This document shows, piece after piece, positions 11,396 to 21,784 of a stretch of DNA of 64,000 nt (position 1 is its first letter; each line of letters begins with the position of its first letter). A program made the translations under genes and the position numbers. Below the pieces are notes generated by a model that was given only the letters and a program-made list of their open reading frames with translations, had not been told where the DNA came from and made no database searches. The stretch comes from Uloborus plumipes (taxonomy: Eukaryota > Arthropoda > Arachnida > Araneae > Uloboridae): positions 1 through 64,000 of the forward strand of contig JAXGGA010002917.1 in the NCBI GenBank assembly GCA_038373865.1, given 5' to 3'.

Positions 11396-11806
11396 CTAGC
11401 AGCATCATCTCATCGGCCGATGATCGGCCATTCATCGAAACCCGATGAAATTCTCATCGGCCAATGATCCAATATGTCTCATCGGCCGAGCAGAATCCGA
11501 GCAGCAAAATCCGATGAGAATACGATGAGATTTGGAGCAATTTACGAGCAGAACAGTCCCGTGCCGAGGAATTTCATCGGGAAACTTGATCGGAAGGATA
11601 TCGTTTTCCGATGGAATATAGCTCATCTTATTTTCATCGGGAAAGTTGATCGGAAGGATATCGATTTCCGATGAAAAGTAGCTCATCGAAAACCGTGCTC
11701 GGATACTGATCGGAACGATGTCATCGTGCGTTACAGGATCAGTTTGCGAGGACCGAGGAGTTTGTTGATCGGCCGAGCAAAATCCGATGAGTTGATGCTA
11801 CTTGGG
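11396..11806. mobile_element. CATCGG/CCGATG-rich island, probable non-autonomous element
   Basis: A stretch of about 410 bp is dominated by TCATCGG and CCGATGA in both orientations, unlike its AT-rich surroundings. The edges are inverted (left TAGCAGCATCATCTCATCGG; right, reversed, AAGTAGCATCAACTCATCGG). Inside, a 60-bp unit is tandemly duplicated (11571 and 11631). The terminal AAG(C/T)AGCA resembles the ends of the element at 54903-56980. No coding region. Boundaries are approximate. Confidence 0.55.
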
Positions 11807-12926
11807 TTCTTATTATTTTCATCTTTTTCACCTTATACTTATCAAATATTACATTACAGATAATTATAAAACCTTACCATTACGCCACTATAACTAATTG
11901 GAATCCAGGAATTTTAAAGTGTAAATGTGCCAATGGACTTTGCACAGGCCGCTGTTTTTACACACGAGTACATAGTTTTTAGCAAAAAAATGTACTCGGG
12001 GATCGTCCCCCGTATGACTTATGGCTTGCTCCCAACAACTTTTTGGCATTGATGAAAACATTTCTTGGAGTGATGAAATTCGTGTCCGAAATATTTTGCT
12101 AGGCAATTGTGCTTAAAAATAATGGATTCAAATAATCACTTTAATTATACATTCAATTCTACAGGCGAGCCTTAGTAAACGGGGCCGGGGAGCGGGTACA
12201 TTCTATATGGGAGTCTACGTAGGAGGTATGGGGGCTAGCAATAAAGTTTACCACTAGTTTACACAAATTAATAACAACACAAAAAGGTGAAAGTCTACGG
12301 ATGAAAAAACCAAATAATTCTTAGTTTGAACATCTGAATTGAATAATCCGCAGCTCCGTAATTATTCCACTAACACGTTTTTCATTAGGAAAGCAAACTG
12401 AAATTACTAAAGGAAGCAAAAATGTACAGGAAATAATTAGATGTAAAATAAACTTCCCAACGTGGAGGATAATTCAGCGAATATGAGTATACTGAAAGTA
12501 ATGTAAATAATAATTGAGTAAATGCTACGGAGAATTTTCTGTTGCAGCATAGGTGTTCATGAAAGTTTTGCAGGACTGAATCCAAAAATATGCTTTAAAA
12601 ATGTGTGTTCAAATTGTACTGACAAAAAAATTGCAAAAAAATGTTTATCAGTAAAACTTTAAGTGAAAATGGTAACAACATTTCTTATTGTTGTTTACAT
12701 TATTTAAATAATGAAGTCCAATTTTTTGATTCAAAAAGCAGCGCTTTAAGTGTCTTTTTTTTTACTTTTAAACATTTATAGTATCATTCAGATTCTCTTC
12801 CTTTCGCTTAAAGAGTAAAAAAAGAATCATGAGAGGATTGTCGTTATCAACTTTAAACAATGTTCGATTCAACACGCTGCATATTTGTCCGATACAACTA
12901 GCAACACCTCTGTCCGATGCAAAATA
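11807..12926. other. Non-coding stretch
   Basis: AT-rich without recognised exons. A G-rich fragment occurs at about 12180-12235. Near 12890-12920 a CAACACCTCTGTCCGATAC motif appears that recurs after the adjacent Tc1 insertion and again at 15045-15125, so the Tc1 element landed in a degenerate short tandem repeat. Confidence 0.5.
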
Positions 12927-14346
12927 CACTGCTCGACATTGAAAATGCAACACCAAGAAGGAGTGGTCAGAAATTCATGCAAATTTTACCGTAGACGCAC
13001 GTCACTGAGTTATGCAAATGATATGAAATGCGCAGCTCTCCGACGCACGTAAAGTAAGATATAAGAGAATGAAGTTGAAAAGTGGGCTATGTTCATATTG
13101 GTTTTTCTGCCAGACTAATTATCGGAGAAATTTGGTTTTTGTCTCGAAGGATACGTGTGATAGGAGGAAATGCCACGCCGTCCTCAACGAAGACACTTCC
13201 AGCATATAGACGACTTTACAAGGGGTATGGTGATCGGACTGAGAAGGGGAGGTTGGTCCATACGTCAAATTGCAGCTGATACCCACATGGATGCAAGCAC
13301 TGTGCATCGGCTGTGTCGGGGATGGTTGGAAAGAGGAAATGTAGCCACATTGAGGGGTGCAGGTGCAGCCAGAGTGACGTCAGACCGCTTGGATCGACGG
13401 ATTCACCGACAAGCTGTGGCGGACCCGCAAGTCACTTGTACGTTGATTCTGCAGCACGTACAAGGTACCCTGGATGTTCCTGTGTCGACGAGAACCATTT
13501 CCCGTCGACTGGTTGCACGTGGCCTGCAATCACGGTGTCCGCTAAGAAGACTGCCATTGACCTCACAGCACAGACTCCAACGTTTGGAATGATGCCGGAC
13601 CAGAGCGACGTGGATGGCAGAATGGCAAACCGTAGTGTTCTCAGATGAATCCCGCTTCTGTTTATCCAGCGATAGTCATCGCATACGTGTGTGGCGTCGA
13701 CGTGGAGAAAGATCGAATCCGGCAGTAACTGTGGAACGCCCCACAGCGCGACAACGTGGCATAATGGTTTGGGGCGCTATTGCATACAATTCCGTATCAC
13801 CTCTAGTTCGTATTCGGGGCACTATGACGGCCCAACGATATGTAGATAATGTACTACGGCCGGTGGCAATCCCCTACCTTCAGGGTCTGCCAAATGCAAT
13901 TTTTCAACAGGATAACGCCCGGCCTCACAGTGCTCGAATCTGCCAACATGCCCTACGAGGTGTACAGATGCTTTCTTGGCCACCATACTCTCCTGACTTG
14001 TCACCAATCGAACATGTGTGCGACGTGATTGGACGCCGTTTGCAGAACCTGTCACTGCCTCGTTCAGAGGACGAACTGTGGCAAATGGTTGAAAGGGAAT
14101 GGAGTGCCAACCCTCAGGACACCATCCGCAGGCTTATTGACTCCATGCCTAGACGTGTTTCTTCGTGCATCACTGTCCGCGGTGGTCCTACTTCTTACTG
14201 AGCCGACGCCGTCCTCACTCTAAATTTTGCTTATTTATTTTGAAATAAATATCACTTATTGTTCCATGCTGTCTCTGTCTTCTTACCAAATTTCATCAAT
14301 TTCTGACCACTCCTTCTTGGTGTTGCATTTTCAATGTCGAGCAGTG
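12927..14346 (+). mobile_element. Tc1/mariner-type transposon, nearly intact
   Basis: 1420 bp between TA dinucleotides (12925-12926 and 14347-14348). The terminal inverted repeats begin CACTGCTCGACATTGAAAAT and are identical over about 49 bp, which indicates recent insertion. Contains one transposase gene with a single stop. Confidence 0.93.
13170..14201 (+). pseudogene. Tc1-type DDE transposase, one premature stop
   Basis: A reading frame of 343 codons is open from ATG 13170 to the terminal stop at 14199-14201, except for one TGA at 13590-13592 (codon 141, where related proteins have W). It begins MPRRPQRRHFQHID. A helix-turn-helix (RRGGWSIRQIAADTHMDAST) follows at about residues 28-47. Catalytic acids are D159 in VFSDESRF, D248 in FQQDNARPH and E281 in SPIEH. 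There are 32 residues between the second D and the E, against 34 in classical Tc1. The HVWD tryptophan after E is C here. The protein would bind the terminal repeats and move the element by cut-and-paste. It is likely inactive in this copy because of the stop, though very little else has decayed. Confidence 0.92.
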
Positions 14347-14440
14347 TACAACACCTCTGTCTGATACGCGTCAACTAGAAAAGTTAAACCGTGAAGAGCT
14401 GGTCGGTCGAATGGAAGCGGAAACGGACTACTTCATTTAA

Positions 14441-14974
14441 CCCATTTATGCCCAGTAGCCTAAAAACGGGACGCCTGTTAGTTACTGCATACAAAAACCT
14501 GTAATGGGTGTATCATTTTATTAAAGCTGTTTTTCACAAGTTAAATAGTCCTTCTTCTTGAGAAAGCCTGTTAGAGCCACTATTTGGACATCAGAGTTTA
14601 TTTATTGACAGCTAATTTCAGACAAATTAGTCAAGCAACGATCCAGCATGGGTAGCCACAGAAAGTAATTTCTTTTTGCGAACTTATTTTTCATAAAATT
14701 AAACTATTTTAAAATTATTTGCTTAAAATTGATCACAGATGCCTTCTGTAATGTTACTTTGCGAAAGTAAAATCGAGTAAATTCGTAATTTGCTCACATC
14801 TTTGCAAAATATCCCATTAACAGGACGTTAAAAAACTTAATAAATATGGCAACGGCGAACTATTTTAAGCCTAAAATGTATGTAAACCATTCCAAGTAAG
14901 AGTTTTAAGCAGATAAAAATTGAAAAAAATTATTACAAAAAAACTAATATGTATAAATGGGGGGTATAAATGGG
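14441..14974. mobile_element. piggyBac-type MITE
   Basis: Flanked by TTAA at 14437-14440 and 14975-14978, the signature target of piggyBac elements. Terminal inverted repeats CCCATTTATGCCC and CCCATTTATACCC. 534 bp, no transposase. Related ends occur at 47039, 50068 and 30107. Confidence 0.75.
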
Positions 14975-14978
14975 TTAA

Positions 14979-15498
14979 CTAAAACAGTTCTGCTCGATAT
15001 AGTGCAACCAGCAATTCTATCCATAAGATACAATCTGCAAAACCGCTACAAATACAGCCCGCAATAGCTCTGTCCGATACAACCCGTAGCACCTCTGTCT
15101 GATACTACCTGTAACACATTTTCCGACACAGCTTTATAATTAAATAAAAACTGATCAGATACTTTGTAATAAAATATTATCAAAGCGAAAAGCAACGTAA
15201 ATATGCAAAATTTTCAAATAAAAATTGTTGTCTGGACAATTTGTACTTGATTAACTTGTGTTTCCGTTTTAACCAAATTATTCATAATACAACAACGTAA
15301 TAATTAATAAAAACTAATTTTTAAGAAGATTTACAGCCTACAACTTGAAGCAAAAATAATGTGATTTACAACTATGACATCTTTTACTTACTTTTAGGAA
15401 GGCTACAATAAACAGAAATTATCTTCGTTCATACTAAAATCTATTACAAACTAAGCATTTTAACTTTAGTATAAAATTCTGCTTGCTGATTAATACTA
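14979..15498. other. Degenerate short repeats and AT-rich spacer
   Basis: Copies of CTCTGTCCGATACAAC lie at 15045-15125, relics of the tandem repeat interrupted by the Tc1 element. The remainder shows nothing. Confidence 0.5.
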
Positions 15499-17134
15499 CG
15501 GGGCAATTCCATCGTTACAGACGTAACAATCGCAGACTTTGAACACAAATAATTCTGGCTTGGGCTGATGAAAGTCTTCAATTTTTTTTCCTGTAGTGTA
15601 ACTTGATGATGTTTATGCTACATTAAATTTGCGTGCAGATTGCTTAATTACAAAAAAATACAGAAATTAAAAACTGCCTGTTACAGACGTAATTCACAAA
15701 ACAGCAAAAACTCGACTATGTCATACAACTTACAATATTCCTCTGAATTATACGGAAATTTTGAACTTTTTTTTTAATACGTATTCTAGAGACTTCAAGC
15801 TTTCTAAAACCATAAAGATTGTGTGGATTTTGACTGCCGAATTTGTGAAAAAAATTCATAAACTTGTTACGGACGAAACAAAGTGGTGTTACAGAAGTAA
15901 CATCTCTGATTTGAAAGTAAAAAACAGTAATTTAAAGCAGGAATAAACAAAGATTTTTGTGCTAAAACAATACAGTTGCATTAATTAACACATTATTTGA
16001 ATATTTTAAGTTATACTGTAACAGTTTTAGAAAATTTGGGTAAGTCTGGGGGAGTTGAGAGCATATGCCGATATGTCAATATGTAACAATAAATTAATGC
16101 ATCTTAAGACAATTATTTCCAAGAAAGATTGACACAAGAAAAGTTTAGAAGGGCCTTCACACAAATTTATTTATTTGTATTCTTAAAATTAATGCATAAT
16201 GGGGCTGCTACATAAAAAAATCGGGAAAAGTAAATTTCTCCCTGGAATCAGTGATTAGTCTTAGGAGAACTTAAAATTTTGAAAATGTTGGATGATATAG
16301 CAGAATACTAGTACCAAACTAAAATTTAATCTTCTTGGTGACAGTTGGTCAATTTTGATAATTCTTTTTTGACTGAAAAAATGTGTCCTTTTTCGTCCGA
16401 CGTTTTCGAAATTCGAACGGCATTTTCGCAAATAAATTTCAATTACATGCCGACATAATTAAAAATTTCAAAATCAGAATACCAGAAACTTTAGTATTCG
16501 TACCATATTATGCTATATACATGTATTGCTTATCCTGTGATTTTTACCTATTTAATTGGAAATTTGCTTTTGCTACGGACGTAACATAGAGCCATTTGTT
16601 ATGTCCGAAATGTTACGTCTGTAACAGCATTAATTTAAAAACTAAATCAGTTGCAATATTTTTAACTATGGTAGGCAATTACTCTAAGAATTTGCCAAAA
16701 GGACCATTTTTTTTATTTTGATTTTTTAGGACGTAATGACAACTTTTGCTTCTTTTTTGTTACAGACGTAACATCAAACTTCTTTTTTTTCAAACTTCAA
16801 TTGCATCATTTAGATCGATTCAAAAGAAATTAATGCATGCACATTATTATGGTACCGTCTTGGTAGTTAAAATTGTGCTACAAGTAGTTATTTTTGTTTT
16901 TATTTTTCGATGAGAAGTATGCATTTGAAAATGTGTTCTTTTTTCTGATTTTTTTACAAGTTCGTGAATATCGTACTTCCAACTAAGAAAACAAGTATTA
17001 TTCTAACTCTCACCAAAAAACCAATGCAGGATTCTTAAAATATACATCTTAAGCTTTAAAATGATGTATAACATAGCAACATAACTTTAATATGAATTTT
17101 TGACCAATTGGTTTCACTTTTCATGGAATGGCCC
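15499..17134. mobile_element. Element with reiterated GTTACAGACGTAAC motif
   Basis: The ends are imperfect inverted repeats (GGGGCAATTCCATC left; AGGGCCATTCCATG right, reversed), with TA adjacent on both sides. Inside, variants of the near-palindrome GTTACAGACGTAAC occur at 15514, 15680, 15866, 15888, 16572, 16598, 16612, 16726 and 16759. No domain is recognised in the short frames. It resembles the pogo-like elements at 23880 and 45626, which also repeat a terminal-type motif internally. Probably old and eroded. Confidence 0.5.
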
Positions 17135-17337
17135 TACGGTGTTCTGCTGCAAATATTAGAATGAGGGAGTTCTGCATGAGCACGGTCGAAAACATGGAGC
17201 GAATTCTTTTTTTTTTTTCATAATTTTTACTCATTTTCTTCCTTGAAAAAATGTCTTAAAAACGCTCAGTCACTCTTTCATGTTCGCTAACTGACGTCAC
17301 ACGTGTACAAAACACTCCAACCCAGGAAACTGTATGA

Positions 17338-17793
17338 ACTTCAAAAAAAAAAAAAAGCTGCTGTTTTTACAGTAGAATACTGCAGCAGAGGTGCCAGATT
17401 AAAACTGTAAAAGAACAGTAATAAACTGTAAAACTAGCTGTTTTACATATATGAAGAGGTATTTAAGGGCTTATAGGCCGTGGTTGATATGGAACAGAAA
17501 ATCCAGATGTTTCGTCGGGCTCTGCGGTCGACATCATCAGTGGTGAGTTTGGTATGGATTTTCTGTTCCATATCAACCACCGGCCTATCATCTCGGATAT
17601 ACCTCTTCATGTTGACTCCAGTCGTGAAAGCCTCAAGCTGTATTTAGTTATTTTACAATTTATTACTGTAAAACTAGCAATTTTACAGTTTAATTTACTG
17701 TAAAATTTGCAATTTTACTGTTTATGACTGTAAAATTACTATAAAATTACCTGTATTATACTGTCAAAATAACAACTATTTTTTATAGTGCAC
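17338..17793. mobile_element. ACTGTAAA-type repeat element, interrupted
   Basis: Built from short units of the type TTTACTGTAAAACTAGCAAT, with the same composition as the better delimited element at 51969-52344. A foreign hairpin of about 160-190 bp sits in the middle (17451-17610). Ends are poorly preserved. Confidence 0.5.
17451..17610 (-). ncRNA. Hairpin with hammerhead-ribozyme-like core (candidate)
   Basis: Two arms of about 54 bp pair (ATGAAGAGGTAT to ATACCTCTTCAT). On the minus strand the loop contains CTGATGA, a GTCG/CGAC stem and then GAAAC (core 17509-17540), the order of conserved parts in hammerhead ribozymes. Such motifs are known in Penelope-like retroelements. A proper stem I and a clean cleavage triplet are not evident, so this copy may be a decayed or non-functional ribozyme. 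Confidence 0.4.
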
Positions 17794-19309
17794 ACGAGCC
17801 GCCGTTTAGTAGTCGAATTTTTCATCATTGCAGAGCTATGTTACCAGAGATCCAAAATGGCTGATGCGCCTGTCTGGCTTTGCACCAAAATTCTTCCGCT
17901 TGTTACATCATACGATACCTCGCATTTTTTAGAAGTTGGACATTAAAAAAATAATAATAATAAAAAATAAACTGTTGGAAAAATGGAAATATTTTCTGAT
18001 CTCATGCTTTTTTTTTTTTTTTAAATCAATATCAGTGACTAAAAGTAGTACTTTTGACGAAAGGAAACACTCTCATTAACGCATATCCATTACTAATCTG
18101 ACTTTCAACTACGTAATCTACTTGAATAGTTCTACGCTATCTAATTCATAATAGCAAGTCTGTTAAATTTTTCTCAAAATATAAAAGAAAACTGCAATGT
18201 TTCAGAAGGCCCAAATGTGAAATATTTTAAATGTGAAATAGATCAACTTTTTTCGTGAAGGAGTGAACATAACAAAAACTGTTTAATTTATACTGAAAAA
18301 AGGAAAGGCAAAACAGAAAATAAGAAATATGATTATGAAATTTATAATCTTTCAGCAGTAACAAACGTTTAAAAGTATCGAGAAAATGCTTAAATAGCCA
18401 ATTCCACGAAATTTTGTTTTCGTTATTTTTACATAAATACAATGCCCCCAGTTTAATCATTCTAAAAATCAGATTAAATTCTGCATGATTTATTCAGACA
18501 TCAAGAGCAGATTTTACTGATGTTTGTATAAGGGATTGAGAAAGAGTTATTACAGGGATATGACGTAATTTAAGTTGCATTTCATTGGCTTTATGCCTTA
18601 AGTAAATAATTGGGGAATTCGAGAAATATTTGTATTGACACGATAAAAATGTTTTGATAAATTTAAAATTGAGTTATTATTTGAAAAGTGCAAATAATGT
18701 GTTAATTCGAGGATTAGGGGGAATATTTTGGTTTCATCTAAAAAGATTATAATGGCAGATAATTTATACGTCATATGAAATGTTTGGTTTAAAGATTTAT
18801 AGGTAAAAGCTTAGAAAATTCGCATGTTATTATTAATTGGAACAGAAAACTCGGTAAAGGTTTATATTTTATTGTATAATCTTAGATTATTTTATTTGAT
18901 TATTCAAGGACCTTACTGATTAAATACTGGGTATTATAACTACTAAAGAAAGTCATTTTCAAGTTTTTCGAAGAACAGTTATCAAAACTCTTACCGATAT
19001 ATACTATGCCAATATGTTCCTATCAATATGTAATAAATAGCGGTACCACGCGCAAATTAATCGGATACATTTATAAAAACCGATGTGTAAATGAAAAATG
19101 GAAAATAATGCCTTATACTTTTCTTAACATAAGTGTAGTTGCTGTACTAAATCGATCAACAGTAACAAATACGAAATAAATTATTTATTACTAAGAAAAC
19201 GAAACTCACTTAGAGGCGAATTACCCCAGAGAGCCAGCCAATTCTCCCCACTCCACCAGGATATATGTTTCGCTAAAAATAAAACTTATTATAGCTGAGA
19301 AAAGTGTTA
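17794..19309. other. AT-rich non-coding stretch
   Basis: No exon or transposon ends recognised. Confidence 0.5.
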
Positions 19310-19317
19310 GTAGTTAT

Positions 19318-20112
19318 CAGAGGCGGGTCTAATGGTATGCGGACTAAGCGGCCGTGTATGGCCCCGTCGACCCGTGATGCGCCATGGGGCCCCGAAATTC
19401 TCCTAGAATCTAAAATTCGAATGCACTGGTTTTATAAAAACTGCAACCTGTAGCTAAACGAACGAGCTTTTTTGCAGCCGCTGACTAATATATACAAATA
19501 GGCTAATAAGGTCCAACCTAGGGGCCCCGCTCTGGGGACTCCAAATTTGTTTCATAAATATTTTAAAAGACGATGACCGTTCCTGTAAGAAAATGAGGAC
19601 TCATTCAAAAGAACATCTGAAAATTCAGACAATTTAAGTCTCTCGTGTCAAAATATTTATCAAGCTGCTAGAGGGATGTCTTGCACATTTCCGAACATGG
19701 AGGCACTTCTAAAAATATTTTTGACAATACCTATGTCAAATGCATCAGGTGAAAGATCGTTTTCTGTTTTAAAAAGAGTAAAAAATTATTTACGTAGTAA
19801 AATGGGAGAAGAGAGGCTTTACAACTTAACCATACTGCATATTGAACAGGAACTGTTGAACCGTGTCGACACGGAAAACATAATTAATGATTTGGCTGCA
19901 ATTAAATCTAGACGAAAATTTATGTGAGGGACGAATTTATGTGAGGGAGTAATACAGTTTACCAATATTTTTATGAATAAAAAATATTGATAAACTGTAT
20001 TGGGTTTTTTTCTCGGGGGGGGGGTTCTCCCCCTTCCTTTTTTAGAGTAGGGTGGAGGGAGGCTCCAAAACTTTTACTGCTTGGGGCCCCCACTTCACTT
20101 GATCCGCCTTTG
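19318..20112 (+). mobile_element. hAT transposon, internally deleted
   Basis: Starts CAGAGGCGGGTC and ends with the reverse of CAAAGGCGGATC. It is bounded by perfect 8-bp direct repeats GTAGTTAT (19310-19317 and 20113-20120), the hallmark of hAT insertion. Only the last part of a transposase remains. Confidence 0.93.
19676..19927 (+). pseudogene. hAT transposase C-terminal fragment
   Basis: An open frame of 83 codons contains the hAT C-terminal dimerisation motif: IPMSNASGERSFSVLKRVKN followed by YLRSKMGEERLYNLTILHIE. This is the end of the RNase H-like catalytic domain, including the SxxxERxFS pattern; full hAT transposases have roughly 600 residues. The methionine at 19676 is not a genuine start, because related frame extends upstream before being lost by deletion. 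A near-perfect 22-bp-arm palindrome (about 19952-20002) follows the stop. Not functional alone. Confidence 0.88.
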
Positions 20113-20120
20113 GTAGTTAT

Positions 20121-21329
20121 TCTATTCTAAGAAATAATAACGTATGAAAAAAACGATTGATTACAAATATCCTCAATACAAGTTGCATGATTTTTTTTCT
20201 TTTTGGCTGATTTTCTTACAATTTAGCCAAAATTTTGGAGGAAGTATGATTTGGAACATTCCGCGTTGGTGATAAGCTTCCCATCCAGTATCTATCAGGA
20301 TTTTTTTACAGTGTGATTGAACTTGTGGATTTCATTTCGCGACGAATTTATTTCACCAAATGGGAAAAAAGAAATGTATTATCAAAGAAAAATTAATAAA
20401 TAAATTAGTAAATGAAAAAAAAATAAAGAAAGAAAGAATTGATAGAACATCAACTACGGTCAAGTGAGAACAGTAAGCAACTCGTGATTGCTCAAAAAGA
20501 AGTTTAAATCAAAGTAAGTTGAGGTACAGTGAGAACAAACTATCAAACTTTCAACCTCTATGCCTCAAATAAGGGGTGAACAACCTTGTTGGAGAGTGTC
20601 ACTTTACGTAGACAAGAAGCTCAGCGTGCCACAATAAATTTTTATAACAAACTGAAAATTTTGAAAAGTTACAAACAGAGCATTTGTTGGCAAACTATAA
20701 TTCTTACTTAAATAGAATATTTTTTCACGCGAATGTAAGTAGTTGAAATTAAACTGATAATGCAAATCAAACAAATCCGAGCTTAAGAGTTATTTTTAAT
20801 AAAAAATTTCATAGATTCAATCAGTTGGGTTAGGCTTAAAATATAAACAAATAACATGAAACATTTTATTCTAAAAATTAAGCAGTCAGTACTTAATGCG
20901 GTTTATGAGTCTGTAGCTTTTTTATCAGTCATTAATTTTAGGATTAGTTCTTGAAATTGCTAAGTGTTTATCAATTAATATTCAACGGTATTTTATTTTT
21001 ATACATTCATAATATAAAATATTTGTTAATAAACATATTTTTAACCAAATCTGCAACACCACCGAGCGGTTAAATCGTGCAAATGTGAAAAAAATTGTGG
21101 GTACAATTTTTTTTAATTCTATATACCATGGATGACTTGCAGTTAAAGTTAGCTCTTATATTCGATTACCAATGTTGTAAAGTGCAACAGGTCAATAATT
21201 TCGATTTGGATTTCATGTGGGTAACAAGTAGCGTCTTGCAAAGAAATAGACAAAGAATTTAAAAATATTAGTACTTTTTTGTCATCCTAAAAATCGTCAA
21301 ACCTAACACTGAATGAATATTTCAAAATA
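20121..21329. other. AT-rich non-coding stretch
   Basis: No recognisable exon or repeat boundary. Confidence 0.5.
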
Positions 21330-21503
21330 CTGTCGGCCTTGCTTAAACGAATACTGTATGTGCCAAAAAATATTATTCGATTAAACGGGGTATTCGATTA
21401 AGCGGGGACCTTTAACATAACGTCTATGGCATCGGTTCCGAGATATTTTATTTGATAAGCGGGGTATTCGTTTATCCGTTACCCGATTAAGCGGGGACGA
21501 CAG
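21330..21503. mobile_element. Tigger/pogo-like MITE
   Basis: 174 bp flanked by TA (21328-21329 and 21504-21505). Ends CTGTCGGCCTTGCTTAAACG and CTGTCGTCCCCGCTTAATCG (reversed) resemble Tigger termini. The core CGATTAAGCGGGG recurs internally three or four times in a 174-bp element. Confidence 0.75.
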
Positions 21504-21784
21504 TAGATGCAAAATTTTCTCATCTATCATTATAACTTTAGGTAGCTATACTTCCAGCCATTAATGTAAAATGTGTCAATCTTTTTTTTTCAAAGTCAAA
21601 AGAAATAAACTGAAGTTTTACTATGAAAGATTGTATACGGTCTGTGCTAGTTTAGGAAACAGATTTTTCCCTACAAAATTTAAATTATTTAAACGTCTGA
21701 TAGTAAAGGATGAATTGATAAATTCAATTGCTAATCTTCATTCCTAAGAAGCAAGCCCTCACTGATTTCCTTCCAGATATTTAA

